A stretch of DNA of 64,000 bases from Aporrectodea caliginosa (Eukaryota > Annelida > Clitellata > Crassiclitellata > Lumbricidae), in contig JACEVL010000079.1 of NCBI GenBank assembly GCA_020284085.1, forward strand, positions 186,001 to 250,000. Reading direction: 5' to 3'. The stretch's first letter is position 1. Every line of letters starts with the position of its first letter. Of the stretch, positions 37,501 to 56,090 are shown one piece after another. The notes beneath the pieces were generated by a model. The model had not been told where the DNA came from, did not search any database, and saw only the letters and a list, made by a program, of their open reading frames with translations. A program made the position numbers and the translations under genes.

Positions 37501-40500
37501 GTTCTTTTACTCTTTGAGTAGACCAGCTAGCTTCCAGTTAAATTTTTTACTATGCTAAAAATTGAACCAGTTTTCATTCATTCAGTTTCATTCCATCTGC
37601 TTCTGTCTCGTGTCTCCCTCAACAACTGGTCAGTCCATGATGTTGTTATCAGTTCATGTCGTTTTTTTTCTTGAATTCTTGATCCTGGAACTGTGCCTTG
37701 GGTTATCTCTTTCTCCAGGGAGTTTCCACTTTTCCGCAGTACATGCCCAAAATATGAAAGCCTTCTCTGTTTGATCAAGCCGAGCAAATTCCTTTACACT
37801 CCAGCAGTCTCTTACATTTTGTCAAAACTGATGTAATACTGGTAGTTTTATTTTGGCAGTCATTTGTATTGCTTGACTTAAATATTATACTTCAACAAAT
37901 CATGTTACGTTACACTAATACAATAAATCAGAGAAACACCAGTCAAATATGAATAGCAAATGATTTATAATGCTTGCAGTTTTTGTTTTTAATTTTACGA
38001 TGTTTAAGTGTTTCATTGAAAACACTAAAAACAAGTCTGGTTTTTTGTAGTGGAATGTGCGTGCCAAAAGAGAACGATTGACCGAAATAATGTTTGAAAA
38101 ATACAACATTCCTGCATTTTTCCTTGTGAAAAATGCTGTACTCTCAGCGTATCCTTATTCAGTTGTGGAAAAGATGCCTGCATTTGCTTTACAATAACTT
38201 GGTGTTTGATCTTAATTGCATATCAAGGATGTATTTTGAACCTTTGTCTATTTGATGTCAAGTTCAATATGAAGTCAACATATATCTCCATATAAATGTC
38301 ATTTTAGTACACCTGAAACCATGTAGGAGTAGAAATGTAGTTTTGACTGCTGATTTTATAGACAACTTGTGACAGGCCTCAGATTTAAATTTTCATGTTA
38401 TTTGATGTTTTTAGAAGGTGGATTATGTGAACTAATGTTTTCTAGATGCCTGTATCTAGTAAACAAAGTGTGCCATCGGTTCATGCCTTGTGCATTAGAT
38501 GTTGGCGCAATGGAAGTAAATTAAATTCGTGCCAGTTTCTTTCTGGAAGAAAGTTTTTGTTCAGAAACAAGTAGTCCATAGAGGATATGCTTTTTTAATA
38601 CGTATATATTGATAGTAAAAATGAATTCAATTCAGCATAACTGCTTGTTCTCTCAATGGGATCAATTTCATCCCACACGTGATATGACTCCTGAAAGGTA
38701 AAACTTGACATGAGAACGATTTGTGTACTTAGTAACCAATTTATATGTTTCTCCTTTAAGGTGATTACTTACCTTAATTCAAAATTAGATTTGCAAATGG
38801 TCGGGCAACTGGCCTTGTCATTGATAGTGGGGCAACACACACGTCAGCTATACCAGTCTATGATGGTTATGTTTTGCAGCAAGGTGAGGAACAAGTGCTG
38901 CAGATTTAGTTGCTTTTTGGACAAAGTTAATTATGAACAAATATGTTTAATTACCCTGTGTTTCTTGCTTGGTGAGTAAAGTTCATATTGTTATCAGGAA
39001 AACCATTTACAGAAGAGGTGATACTTTTGCTGTATTATTAAGGTGTTGGCTTTTCAACTTAGTGGGCTGGGTTTGAATCCTAGGCCCATCATTTGAAATT
39101 GTTGAACTGCGCAGAACCTCAGGAAAACCATTACCAGATGAGATGACGCTTTTGTTGATTGGATAAAGTGTGGGCTTCTCAACTTGGTTAGCTGGGTTTG
39201 AATCCTAGGCTAGTTGTTTGAAATTGAACTGCGCAAACCCTTGGAAGCCATCATCCCATCATCTGTTATATGAATACACAACTCTTAACATTAGGTCAAA
39301 GTAATTCTAGAAAAACTGTCATATAGTTATGTCCTGTTCTACACAGTCAATAACTTATCCAGATTTTATTAATATTATTATTGGTGGATGTCGCAGAAAT
39401 GGCCGGTTTCTACTGTGGTTGAGTTTTAAGCCTTGCTGTAGTGACAGGCTATGATGGTGTAAGTAATCGTAATTGTAATTACAACACTTTCTAAGTTTCT
39501 GCACAGCATGTTAAGTTTTATTACTAATCAGGTTTAATTTATTGCCATGTATGCTGTCAGTGATAATGCTACTTTATGCTTTGCAATTGTGTTTTAGCAA
39601 TTGTGAAGTCGCCTCTTGCTGGAGACTTTGTTGTTCTCGAATGTAAAAAGCTGATGGAAGAGTTAAACGTGGAAGTTGTTCCTCCTTTTATGATTGCCAG
39701 TAAGGTGAGTGGGCTTAATTCTAAATTTATTCTGAATGCAGTAATGGCAATAAGTTTAACAATGTTTTTCTAGTTAGCTTCTTTGTGCTCCTTAGTTTGA
39801 ATTGTTATTGTATGCACTTGCTTTCTCTGGATCTGCTAAGTTACCTATTTAAATATCTAGCTTATCTGTATTTTGAAATTGGTTGTATGTATGCAGGCTA
39901 CACTTGAAGTTGATCATCTGCTAGTACTTGACTTGTTTCCATCAGAATATTTTTAGTTACCAAGTTAAGTTGAGGTTGATTAATAGATTAACAATGAATT
40001 TGAAATGGAGTTAATAATGCAGACTTTGCTTCTTGGGACCTATCTGTTGTGCCAGACAACCGTGGATACTATACACAAGCCACTGCAGATGAAACATACC
40101 CTTTTATTGTCTTACCTTTTGCAAGTGTTTCTTCAGGTGTAACAAAAGACAATGAGAACTATCACGATGGTGCCTTAAATTTGCAGAGAACTGTAGGGGA
40201 AGGCCAACCAGCCACATTGAAAAGAAGTCCCTCCAACAAAGACTGTATATTGTAAATGCTTCTTAGCAGATGTTCTTAAGTTTTAAAATTGATGACGATG
40301 AGTTAAATTTGCAGGATATCGTGGTAGAAGGCCAACCGGCAAGGTGGAAGAAGAAGGACAACATTCCGGAACTGACCAAGTCATACACGAACTACATGGT
40401 CAAAGACACACTCAAGGACTTTGCGGCTGCAGTTCTTCAGGTCTCGGACACTCCGTATGATGAGGAGTCCGTTGAGAACATGCCAACCAGCTGCTACGAG

Positions 40501-42988
40501 TTCTGTAACGGATATAATCAGGTGTTTGGCCATGAGAGACTTCGAATACCTGAAGGACTGTTTGACCCTTCCATCATTAAGGTACTGGATTACTGACGAT
40601 ACCTTGTGCAATTCCAGTTATACCATGGAGAAGCACTGCAATCTGAACAAATTAATGAGTGTATGAAGTGAATAAGTTTTGTGTTTGCAATGCATTTTCT
40701 TGAATTGGACAAAATCTTGTTATCTATCGCCAACTTTTACAAAATATAAAGACAATTGCGTCTTCATTAATAAAATATTGAAGGAATTAACAACTTGGGC
40801 CCACTATACAGAGTCACCCGAATGTAGCCCCACAATAATGATTTTGTTGCAGCCCAAGTTTTCCTACGGTCATTTTCATGTGGTCAGTGAATGAGTAGCA
40901 ATATAAGTTGGGAGGTTAAAGGTGTGTGTAGTTGGATTGCTGAAGTCATATCTGTGCTTGCTTAAATTTGTAGCATTTCGATATTGATAGATATTAATTT
41001 AATTCTGCGTTGAAACAGCACAGTTTATTTTTTGGTGTAAAACACTTTCAGTGTACATAGTTATCCATTGTAGGATATTCAGGGTGGTAACACGATGCTG
41101 AGTATCGGACATGTCGCAACTACGAGCGTTGGAATGTGTGACATTGATACTCGACCTGTGAGTTCCTCTTTTTCTCTCGTGAATCTATTTTCTGCTCCTG
41201 CAGAATTTTAGCTATAGCCGATATTAATACATTCGTTGTTTTGATAAAATGCTGTCTGAATTTTACTTAGCTGAGTTTTTGTGAATTTAGTGATTTGATT
41301 TTGTGAGCCTAGAATTTTATATCCAGTTGGAATAACACTGCTATGATTTCTTTATTGTTGTGAGGAATGAGTATTTAGTATTTAGGAATTAGTATTTGCA
41401 TTATATTGAACAACTATATCCTATATGTATATTATTACCGGGTATGTACAGCTGTAAAAGTCTACTCGTACATGACTAGTCAAGATTCTGGTTGTGAAGT
41501 TGAATAGTTCATTCTTATGGTAATTTGTCGCAGAGTCTCTACAACAGTGTAATAGTCGTGGGAGGCAATTCTCTGCTCACCGGTTTCACAGAAAGACTCA
41601 ACCGAGACCTAAGTGCCAAAACTCCTCCAGTAAGTCAATGCAACTTCAGATTGTCTAATCGTCATTGGCATATCTTTTCCAATTTGCTTTAAATTTTACC
41701 AACATTGCTTGTGGATGTTCCTTTTGTTAGTGATGTTCTATTCCTTGAAGGTCTGTTATTTTAGATGTAAGAATGTTTAAGAAACTGTTTAAATGCAATT
41801 TCTTCTGTTGTTTTGTTACAACAGTTAAACTCTCAGGTGAAGTAATCATCAAGGTGGTTGTTAACAAGCGAGATAGTTGTCATTATTCAGCACCTCTGCA
41901 TAGATATTGTGAAGGGGTTCCGTATAAATGCTCTGAATGACTGAGTGAATTAGCTGTTGAGACTGGGCTGTATGTGTACCCATCCCCAGTTTGTTTCTGT
42001 TAGCCTTGCTCTCTGCCTAGACCCATGACATGTGTTTTTGATTTTGCCTGGAACAAAAGGTACTTGATGATTGTGGTTAAAAATTTTGCCTGGGATTTTG
42101 GTTGCAAAAAGTGCCTAGATTAAGACAATAAAAATGTATATCTAATTTATTGCTTTCCTGTTCATTAGAGTATGAAGCTGAAGCTCATCTCGTCACCCGT
42201 TCCATCTGAAAGACGCTTCAGCAGCTGGATTGGAGGATCAATCTTAGCCTCACTGGTAAATTAATTTTCAGTAAAGTTCTGCTATAGGCCTATCTGATCT
42301 TTGTTTATGATATTTGCCGCGTTCATGCATATCTGGCTATTTTTCTTATCAGCTTTCAAACTGTATTTCTCTCTCTTAGCACTGCTATATGAGGTGTTAT
42401 ACAGCTCACCAGGTACATGCACGTACCCTCCCAAAGGTCCACTCGGCCTTCCATTCGTCAGGTGGCATTGGTAAAATGAGTAGTAGAACAGATTGGCACC
42501 TTGCATGGCTGTCATACAGTTAAATTTGACTCCTGTAATACTTGTGATCATCTGTTCATACTGTGACTTGTAATCATACTGCAGTGTGTCAATTTGAATT
42601 AATAATAAACACAAATACATAATATTTATAAGTATTCACTGAGTATTGGACTAGATAGAGAATGCTGTAGAAGTCCTGTTTTCTCTTCATTACAGTTGAC
42701 TATCGTAATTAATTAATTAACATCTGACACATTTCAAGAAATAGTCATTTGTCAAGTTAACCTGACAGATATGCACCACTCCTGTACTTCTATAATTATT
42801 TAAAAGCAATTTTTCAAGTTAGCGCATGTAATCTGCATTGAAATTTGTGTTTTAATCGTTTTTGTCGTCTTCAGGCTGATACTGCTTCTTAATATTTACT
42901 TGTACAGGGATCCTTCCAACAGATGTGGATTTCGAAGCAGGAATATGAAGAAGGCGGAAAGAGTTGTGTGGAAAAGAAATGTCCTTAG
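34556..42988 (+). CDS. ACTL6: Actin-like protein 6 (BAF53/Arp4 type), 12 exons, 430 aa
   Basis: Nuclear actin-related subunit of SWI/SNF (BAF), INO80 and TIP60-type chromatin complexes, where it pairs with actin. Exons: 34,556-34,580; 36,005-36,081; 36,828-37,002; 37,362-37,462; 38,051-38,148; 38,789-38,883; 39,598-39,704; 40,315-40,581; 41,074-41,157; 41,534-41,629; 42,169-42,255; 42,908-42,988. Every junction is GT-AG and the phases add up to 430 codons plus TAG; vertebrate ACTL6A has 429. Diagnostic segments: start MSGGVYGG, then [26 protein letters not shown]-site loops [20 protein letters not shown] and [47 protein letters not shown]; end KKCP. The first exon is only 25 coding bases. AATAAA at 43,764-43,769 may end the transcript. 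Intron 1 holds a SINE and a MITE. An exon-like duplicate lies upstream of exon 8. ACTL6A and ACTL6B split in vertebrates, so no letter is given. Confidence 0.96.
34863..35277. mobile_element. Long-TIR MITE with perfect palindrome and telomere-like core
   Basis: About 70-bp terminal inverted repeats starting ACTGGCTACGGTACCGTC; within each is a 24-bp perfect palindrome built from ACGGTACCGT and its mirror around TCCGGA. Flanked on both sides by (ATA)n, so the target duplication is hidden in the microsatellite tail of the neighbouring SINE. The core (about 35,000-35,095) has CTAACCCTAACCCTGACCCTAACC-type words (described, not full telomere arrays). Lies in intron 1 of ACTL6. Confidence 0.85.
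35278..35496 (-). mobile_element. tRNA-derived SINE
   Basis: Minus strand begins with a tRNA-like head: A-box TGGCGCATTGGATAA and B-box GAGTTCGAGCC, followed by a body ending GTCAGGCGCTTATTAAAG and an (ATT)n tail at about 35,278-35,290. The tail is where the long-TIR MITE inserted. Not a real tRNA gene: the acceptor stem and CCA-adjacent pairing are not kept. Confidence 0.7.
35531..35680 (-). mobile_element. LINE C-terminal scrap in ACTL6 intron 1
   Basis: Words [25 protein letters not shown] resemble the ends of the LINE at 46,240-46,745 (LSSLKTVLFDRGW). Short and degraded. Confidence 0.5.
37578..37787 (-). mobile_element. LINE fragment (RTE-like C-terminus) in ACTL6 intron 4
   Basis: Frame with [21 protein letters not shown] and [11 protein letters not shown], the well-known end of some RTE-clade LINE polymerases. 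Fragment only. Confidence 0.7.
38995..39240 (+). repeat. Tandem pair of SINE-like units in ACTL6 intron 6
   Basis: Two copies of about 120 bp, each starting AGGAAAACCATT and containing TTTGAATCCTAGG, a possible RNA polymerase III B-box, and GAACTGCGCA near the end. Confidence 0.65.
42405..42620 (+). repeat. SINE-like repeat in ACTL6 intron 11
   Basis: From CCTCCCAAAGGTCCACTC to AATTAATAATAAACAC it matches about 31,003-31,245 with small differences. Polarity is judged by the A-rich right end. Confidence 0.65.
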
Positions 42989-44924
42989 GATGACTTTGAC
43001 TGTTGCGCTTTGTGACGATTTGTTACGTTCAACGTGACTGTTCATTTTATACTTAACCACAAAGATCTTCTATCTGCATTAATCAGATTTGTGCATGATT
43101 TTCATTATTTAAAGAATTGCATTTTTGTTCATGGTGTTGGAGTCAGCATTTCACAACTAAGTCTGTAGTTTGAATCCTGATGCATAAGGTTTGACTGGCA
43201 ATTCATTGTATAACCAATAACTCTGGATTTGGATTGTTTGTTTGTCATGTTTAGACTTCAGCCAAAATATTGTTTACTATCGGGATCATTCGTTTGAATG
43301 CCGATGCTTACTGAAGAGTTTTATGAATGAGCAGAATTTCCTTCTTTGAGCAGTGCTAAGATTAAGTAGACAATGGCAGAATAGACAGAAATTATGGTTT
43401 TTGTTATGTTGAATGCATCAGATCAATTGGGTGAATGAGTTGTACTTTGGTGAATGCAGCACAGGCGGTCTATAAAAGATTCAAAATTTATAGGAGACAG
43501 TAGGTTTTACTGACTTTTGATGTTGATCTTTGCGAAAACATAAACACAACTCTTGGGGTATTTGTATTGTTGTATTGCCTGTGTAGGTATTAGGTAAGCA
43601 TGGTATTTGGAGCAGTTTTATGTTTGCTGCAAATGGGGACACAAGTAATTTCTTTGATACCTCATTGCTATTATAGCGTAATGGTACTATCAGATTAGAG
43701 TCGAATGTTGGTCTTTGCCAAACAACACATGTACTTTGTAGTTTTGGTATATCACTGGGCTTGAATAAAGGTTTTATAATTTTATTAAAACAATATAAAG
43801 CCATAATAGTTTAATATTTAAGTTGTTTAATTTGCTGTAGTTTATTTCTAACATTTTATTTTATTAATTTAAATAATGGAGTTCCTCAGGTTACCTCTCC
43901 ATCCAGTGTCAAATGATTGGTTGAGAATCGCCAGCATAGAGCTAGTTCCATAAGTAGTGTTGCCTGACCAATACAATCATGTATCTGTGAGGCCGATATC
44001 CCAAACACGGAAACGGAGTGGGATAACATTTGATGGTGGGAAGATTCATTGCCCAATATTAGCCTACATGTGTTTAGGGCAGAATGACCTAGAGATTTGT
44101 CATAAGTCTTCCTTGTCCCAGGAACTCAAAGGTCTGTGGTGTCACATACTAATTATGGTAGACCTATAAACTGACAAATATAGTAGAATGTAATACAATA
44201 CTGGAGCACTTAACAGCTTGATTAACGCTAGAGTTTAGATATAATGTGTAGTTTTGTTATTTCAAGGTTTAACGTCATCATATGACATCAAAGGCCGTTG
44301 ACGTGAAATTTGTTCGTAATTGAATGATGCAGTAAAAGGGTGTGCAAAAATGGGGCAATGGTAGCTGGTGGGTAACAAACCCTGTTCTGACTAGACATCC
44401 TAATAGGACGTTGTCGACTCGAAGACCGTGGTAGTTGCAGATTCGGATCCCAGGACAGCTTTAAGTGTCGCCTCTCTTAGGGAAACGGTAAATTCTTAAC
44501 CTTCCTTAGATGGAACAGTCGCTGTAGGCAGAAACAGCATGCAACGGCCGTTTACCTCGGAGTATACGAAAGAAGTAAACACGAAGAAGGATAGTGATGC
44601 TTGTGGCTCTGATGACGAGCACAGAGCAGGGCTGGAGTCTCTTCCCACCCGCGATGTCATGTCCGGTCGACGATCGCCAAGTGTCGAGCTTGTTCGCATC
44701 TGTAGCATTTTATGGTTTCAGCGAAGCGGCACCTGTTGCAATTCTCGAAGTTTGGGGAATTTGTTACTGCATCAGTGCATCACTCGAACCTGTTGAATTG
44801 TCCCGTGTGTCGGTGAATTTACATTTATATCCGTCAACTGTTTCGTCTCTTTTTGATGTTTTTTGTCTTCACGATGCGTTACAAATAGTCCAATTCGTTA
44901 AGCTTCTTGGCCATTTAAATAAGT
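42989..44924. other. ACTL6 3' UTR and intergenic stretch
   Basis: The first 0.8 kb is probably ACTL6 3' UTR, ending after AATAAA at 43,764-43,769. From about 44,250 to 44,925 the base composition is higher in GC and several frames of about 70-130 codons overlap; I recognise none, and they look like repeat by-products. Confidence 0.45.
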
Positions 44925-46070
44925 TTACCATTAATGAGGTCAATCAGTGCAAGAGTTGTAGATTTGTGGAATGGTTCGGATGATAGTAGGCTACTGTCTC
45001 AGTGGACACTATCACAGCTTTTAAGAAGAAGCTAGGAAAATTGAGCTATTAATCATGTTCCAGGTTAATTGCAGTGGTTTTAACACAGACAACGTCTTCT
45101 GAACCACTTAAAACCATTGTCATGTTATGTTATGTTATGTTTACCCGCTTTAGAAATTAGAATAATTTATTAACATTTCGCTAGATGGCCCTACGGAAAC
45201 ATGCGATTGTATGGATGGTTAGCCAAGAGCGTTAGGCGATGCATGCAGAGATGTGGCGCGTATCTCATCGCTGTGGCTGATCAAAATCTGAGAACAGGTA
45301 AAAAAAGTATTGACGTATATTCATTTGATTTCTTGTTTACGGTTTAATGTGGGGGAAAATTTCAATCGCAGTTGTTGCTGTTTGTGCATTCTGTACGTTC
45401 TTCTGTAGCGAGTTGTATTTCACAGACGTTCACTGCAGGTTCGAGATAATTTATACAGTATTAATTTAAACAGTAGGTAGGCCTAGGGCAATGTTATTTA
45501 GCGCAGTGAGTCAGCATTTCTTTTATGTGGGAGATTTGAAGAAGTTACCCTACAATGGACACGGAACCGAACCGAAAGGGCGCAGTCAGTGTGAGAATTG
45601 TAGAAAAGAATGGGGGTTCGGACTTTGATCCATGTGGAGTTGAATATTTTATCTGTATTTTGCAAGCTGATGTCAACGAAATTTGAAAGCAGCAGATTTC
45701 AACGCTAGCAGGTTTTGCAAGTCATACTCGTTTTGCAAGTCATACTCGAATTCAGTCCTTTGTCGAGAAAATTCAAAAATGCAATAGAAAGCTTAAGTGA
45801 TTTATTTATTAGGGTAAAACCGTAGTTTACGTTGCAAACTTATTTTATATTGTCAATTTAAAATGGAAGCTGGATTGATGAAAATAATTGTTTGCCTAAA
45901 TGGAAGTTGGATTGATAAAACTAATTCTTTGCTTAAATAGAAGCTGGATTGAGGGAAATGATTGTGTTAGCAAATAGAAGCTGGATTGATCAAACTAAGT
46001 CTTCAGTAGAAGTGGGATTGATGAAAATAATTGTTTCGATTTAAGACCCAGGGGCACTAACTGAATAGAC
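44925..46070 (+). repeat. Dispersed repeat unit, copy 1, with 37-bp array
   Basis: ATTAATGAGGTCAATCAGT at the start, TTAACATTTCGCTAGATGG at 45,170, GTTGTTGCTGTTTGTGCATT near 45,370 and the array at 45,835-46,045 occur in the same order at 56,091-58,060. The array begins GGTAAAACCGTAGTTTACG and repeats about every 37 bp five to six times. The copy here lacks the hAT insertion found in the other. (TTATG)n lies at about 45,120. Confidence 0.75.
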
Positions 46071-46239
46071 CAATACGGTGAAAATAAGGTAGGTGGTCAC
46101 TTCTGTCTTTGTCGTGTCGTCCTACTAAACGAGTTTAAGAGTGGCATAGAAATTGGGAAACATCGTTCTTTCCTTGAGTCTCTTTGAACTCCAATGCAAA
46201 CCACTGAACCATTAAACAAATTGAGAATGGATTTATTTA

Positions 46240-46745
46240 TTTATTTCAGAAAATTTATATAGCGCCCCTTCAAGGATGCCTACTCAGAAGCGCTCCCAGC
46301 CCAACCCCGGTCGAACAGGACAGTCTTAAGAGAACTGAGAAATGAGGCAGAGTGACCAGCAGGTGTCAGCCGAAGCATGGTAGGGAGCCCATTCCAGGTT
46401 GAAGGGCCCGCCACGGAGAAGGCGCGACGCTGCCTGAGAGCAGTCCGCGAACGAGGAACAATGAGCTCAGCCTGTGCAGCCGAGCGGAGAAAGCAACGAC
46501 GCTGGACGCATGTGGTGGAGCAGCAGAGCTCCCGCAAATACGGAGGGGCCAGACCCTCAATACAGCGCCGGACCAAGACAGAGATTCGATACACAATACG
46601 CTGTGGGTAAGGAAGCCAGTGGAGCACGTCCCTCGTGTATTCAGAAACCCGCCCAAACCTCAGAATGCGGCCAACAAGGCGGGCGGCAGTGCGCAGGACC
46701 CTATTCAGGGACCCGGTCCGTACGTATAAGACACATTGAGAACCT
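46240..46745 (-). mobile_element. LINE 3' end with (TAAA)n tail
   Basis: Minus frame keeps a C-terminal LINE block: AARLVGRILRFGRV, LHWLPYPQRIVYRISVLV, RCIEGLAPPYLREL, RAFSVAGPSTWNGLPTMLR and LSSLKTVLFDRG, then AGCGC, TATAAATTTTC and an AAATAAATAAAT tail at about 46,231-46,248. The reading frame is open for about 165 codons, so this copy is younger than the other LINE ends. It lies just upstream of HTATIP2. Confidence 0.82.
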
Positions 46746-46810
46746 GGTGTAGTAATAATAAAAACTAAATTAGAAAACAATATCATAGTCTTAAATTTCT
46801 GTTTTTTAGA

Positions 46811-53156
<6,346 letters not shown>

Positions 53157-54187
53157 AGGCAGATTAAGATGTTGTAGGGTTAACAATATCTTATAATTGT
53201 TGTTGTGACAATCACTAGTCTATTAGATAGAGCCCTGAAGCTTCCTCTGAGATGCAGTGATTGAATTGTGCAGCTGGGCAATTCAACACCCCATTAATTT
53301 TTCAGCCCTCCTGTTAATTGTAAAAAATACCTTGAGTGTTAAGGTAAACCGCCCAATGCAGCTTTCAGTGAATGGCTGTACATGTAAAGAATAGAGCAGG
53401 CTTAAATGACTTGCAACCACAATGCATTCATTGTTATTTGTGAGCGAGACATGCATGCTGAAAGATGCATTATGGTGTCTCAAGTAGTTGTCATTGTATT
53501 CACGAAGTCATGTTGATGTAGCTGTACCAGGTACATTTTCCTCTCTTGGGTATTGATATGACTAAGCTCTTTGAGTACTAATAAATACATTTGTACCAAC
53601 ATGAGCTGGTATGTCCGTGGTAAGCCTTGCAGTGCACTGGACCTATGTTCCAGAGCCTGAGCAAAGACAGTGTCTTGAGTCTTGCTTATTGATATGGGAT
53701 AGGCCTACTTCAGTTTACATGCCATAACTTTGTAGCTGATCTGAAATGGGATGAAGAACTTTAGATTAAAAATCGGCCAAAATCGCGTGACGTCATTTAT
53801 GGATGGCCCCTTATCCCATCATTGCTTTCAACAAACTGAATTCTTGGACTGAATGTGTCCCGGTGTTGTAATTTTTATATAATTTTTCAATGCTGTTGTG
53901 CTTGTTGTATGCAGTATAACGTTGACAGCTGTGTTTTTCATTACGTATATGAACCGAAATGTGTTATATATGATACATTTAATAATAAATTTAATGCTAA
54001 AGTATAAGGCTATTACTGACAGTTGTTAGATTGTTAATATTTATATAAATGTTGGTATAATTTTTTGTATATTCTCATAAATTGTGTATTATTGACCCAG
54101 TTACTCTCTCTGTCTGTCTGTCTGGTGAGTGTGGCCCCTCTACTCTTAAAACCTCTGTCTGTCTGTCTGTCTATCTGTCTCTCTCTA

Positions 54188-54247
<60 letters not shown>

Positions 54248-54877
54248 TGGCGGTGGTTGGTGAAGTCATGTTGAACTCCAGTGATACTCTTTAATCGTAT
54301 AATACTTACAGCTTTTCTCCTGCACGCTAAGTCTTGACTGGCAAAAAGGGCAAAGAAAGTTAAGACTTGATGTACTGCCCTTGAAACCCACTTCCCTTTG
54401 CAACTGTATGTTGGTGGCCCCTCTACTTTCAAAACCGTACTGATGCCTTTACGTTAGTTCATTCCTACCTGCAACTGTGTAGGAAAATGTGATTTTGAAT
54501 ATGTTGCCTCAGGGTAAATGTGTTGGTTTATTATTCTGATAGTATTGGAATTTCATTAAAAAATGACTGTTGTGAATTTTTTAAATAACCATTGTCAACC
54601 TGGTATTTTGTGTTCTTTGCAGTTTTTTTAAAGAGCATCGACTATGAATTCGTGGCTATATGATATGGACTTTTAGTGGTGTAGCTTATTTTTTTTTCAT
54701 TGGGGTTTGTTTATATCTAAAATAAAAAGTATGCTATGATTAGAAAGTAGTGCCTGTAACAAATTAATCAACATTCTGGAAAATATAATGTGGCATTCTT
54801 GTTCTTTATAACGATTCAGTTTTTAATTCGCATTTCTGAGTAAGTTCAAAAAAGAGACAGAGCATGCTACTGCTAAC
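53157..54877. other. HTATIP2 3' region with GTCT/AT/GA compound microsatellite
   Basis: AATAAA at 53,580-53,585 is a candidate polyadenylation signal. A compound microsatellite at about 54,103-54,246 runs (TCTG)n, (TCTA)n, (AT)n, (AG)n; because AT is self-complementary and the arms are CT then AG, it can fold on itself. Nothing else recognised. Confidence 0.6.
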
Positions 54878-55034
54878 CAAAGGCGTAGCTACATTGAGGC
54901 ACGAGGAGGCTGTTGCCTCCTCTTGCTTTTTTTATATACTGGAACTTCTATTGACCATTGACCCCAATGGTCAGGATTTTGCCAATGGACTGTGAAGTTC
55001 CCTCCTCTTGAATTTAAGTCTGGCTACGCTCCTG
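54878..55034. mobile_element. Short hAT-like MITE (157 bp)
   Basis: Ends CAAAGGCGTAGCTACA and GTCTGGCTACGCTCCTG are inverted; flanks CTGCTAAC (54,870-54,877) and CTGCCAAC (55,035-55,042) match at 7 of 8. GAGGAGGC and GCCTCCTC form an inner inverted pair. Confidence 0.7.
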
Positions 55035-55349
55035 CTGCCAACTGAATAAATTTCTGGGTTATTTTGTAAAAGTCTACGGAGGCTCACTGAATAAAATTGA
55101 TGTCTGTTGTAAAGACAAGTGTAAAGTGTAGTCTCCGTATTAGCAATTTCTTATGCAGTCAGTTGTCAGAAGTTTATCTGCAGCTGAAGTCTAGCGTAAC
55201 ATAATTAAGCAAACTTTTATACGTTCACATTTAACATTGAATAGGCTTGTCACTACCTCTGTCGGTAGTGCGTCAAGTCTAAACCTCTGTGGGATTACGC
55301 CGCAGTTTCCACGATACCGATCGTAACTAGCCTACGTGCATTTCCGACA

Positions 55350-55550
55350 TTCATATCAGGCCTGCATGGTCCGTATATGATGACCATAAGAGATAGGATT
55401 CAGAGGAAATCGTAGACATGAGCTTAGTCCGTTGAAGAGGGAGGCCATTCCAAGTGGAGGGACCTGTCACAGCAAATGCTCGGCATTGAGCCCAGGCAGA
55501 CCTAACACGAGGGACAAGGACGTCCAAACGGTCGAAGAAGCGCAATGGAC
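55350..55550 (-). mobile_element. LINE C-terminal fragment
   Basis: Minus frame: RLDVLVPRVRSAWAQCRAFAVTGPSTWNGLP, the same conserved block as at 46,240-46,745. Degraded at both ends. Confidence 0.7.
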
Positions 55551-56090
55551 GAGCAGATGCCTAGGCCAATTCCTTAAGCTTCACGACCTTTTCCAAATAA
55601 TTCCCCTAAAAAAATTATTTTTGACTAACTGAAGTACTATATTAATTTGAAATTGTTGAGAAACTTTGCATAATTGAAGGTATTATATTAAAAGGACTAA
55701 ATATTTGTAGGCCTAATTGTCATGAAGTTTACACTATAGCTGCCATCATCTTCCCATGGAGAAGCCAATTAAATATTCTTCCCCCCATTGTGATAATGGG
55801 CATAGCAACTGATCTGTCATTGCAGAGCCGTATATACGGCTCTGTGTCATTGCTGCGGAACTGTAATAGCAATCAAGTACACGTCATCCTCGTCTTGCCA
55901 TGTCAGCATTTTCTGTGTGAGCAATAGGCTAATTGCCATTAGCCCATTTGTTGCATTGTCTATTTGTTGCATTGTTTTTGTTGCATTGATAACATCAATT
56001 TGTATTGAACACCCCTCCTCTTATCAATAATAATAGTTAAACTTTTCCAAAATCCCTCCCAACTTTCTTGACCTAATTAATGGACGAACT
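55551..56090. other. Intergenic, no gene seen
   Basis: A perfect 22-bp palindrome (CAGAGCCGTAT mirrored) lies at 55,823-55,844. GTTGCATTG words repeat at about 55,955-55,990. Otherwise nothing. Confidence 0.5.

Noticed and set aside
44496..44983. Several 70-130 codon frames on both strands
   Set aside because: They overlap one another, have no motif I recognise and no splice logic linking them.
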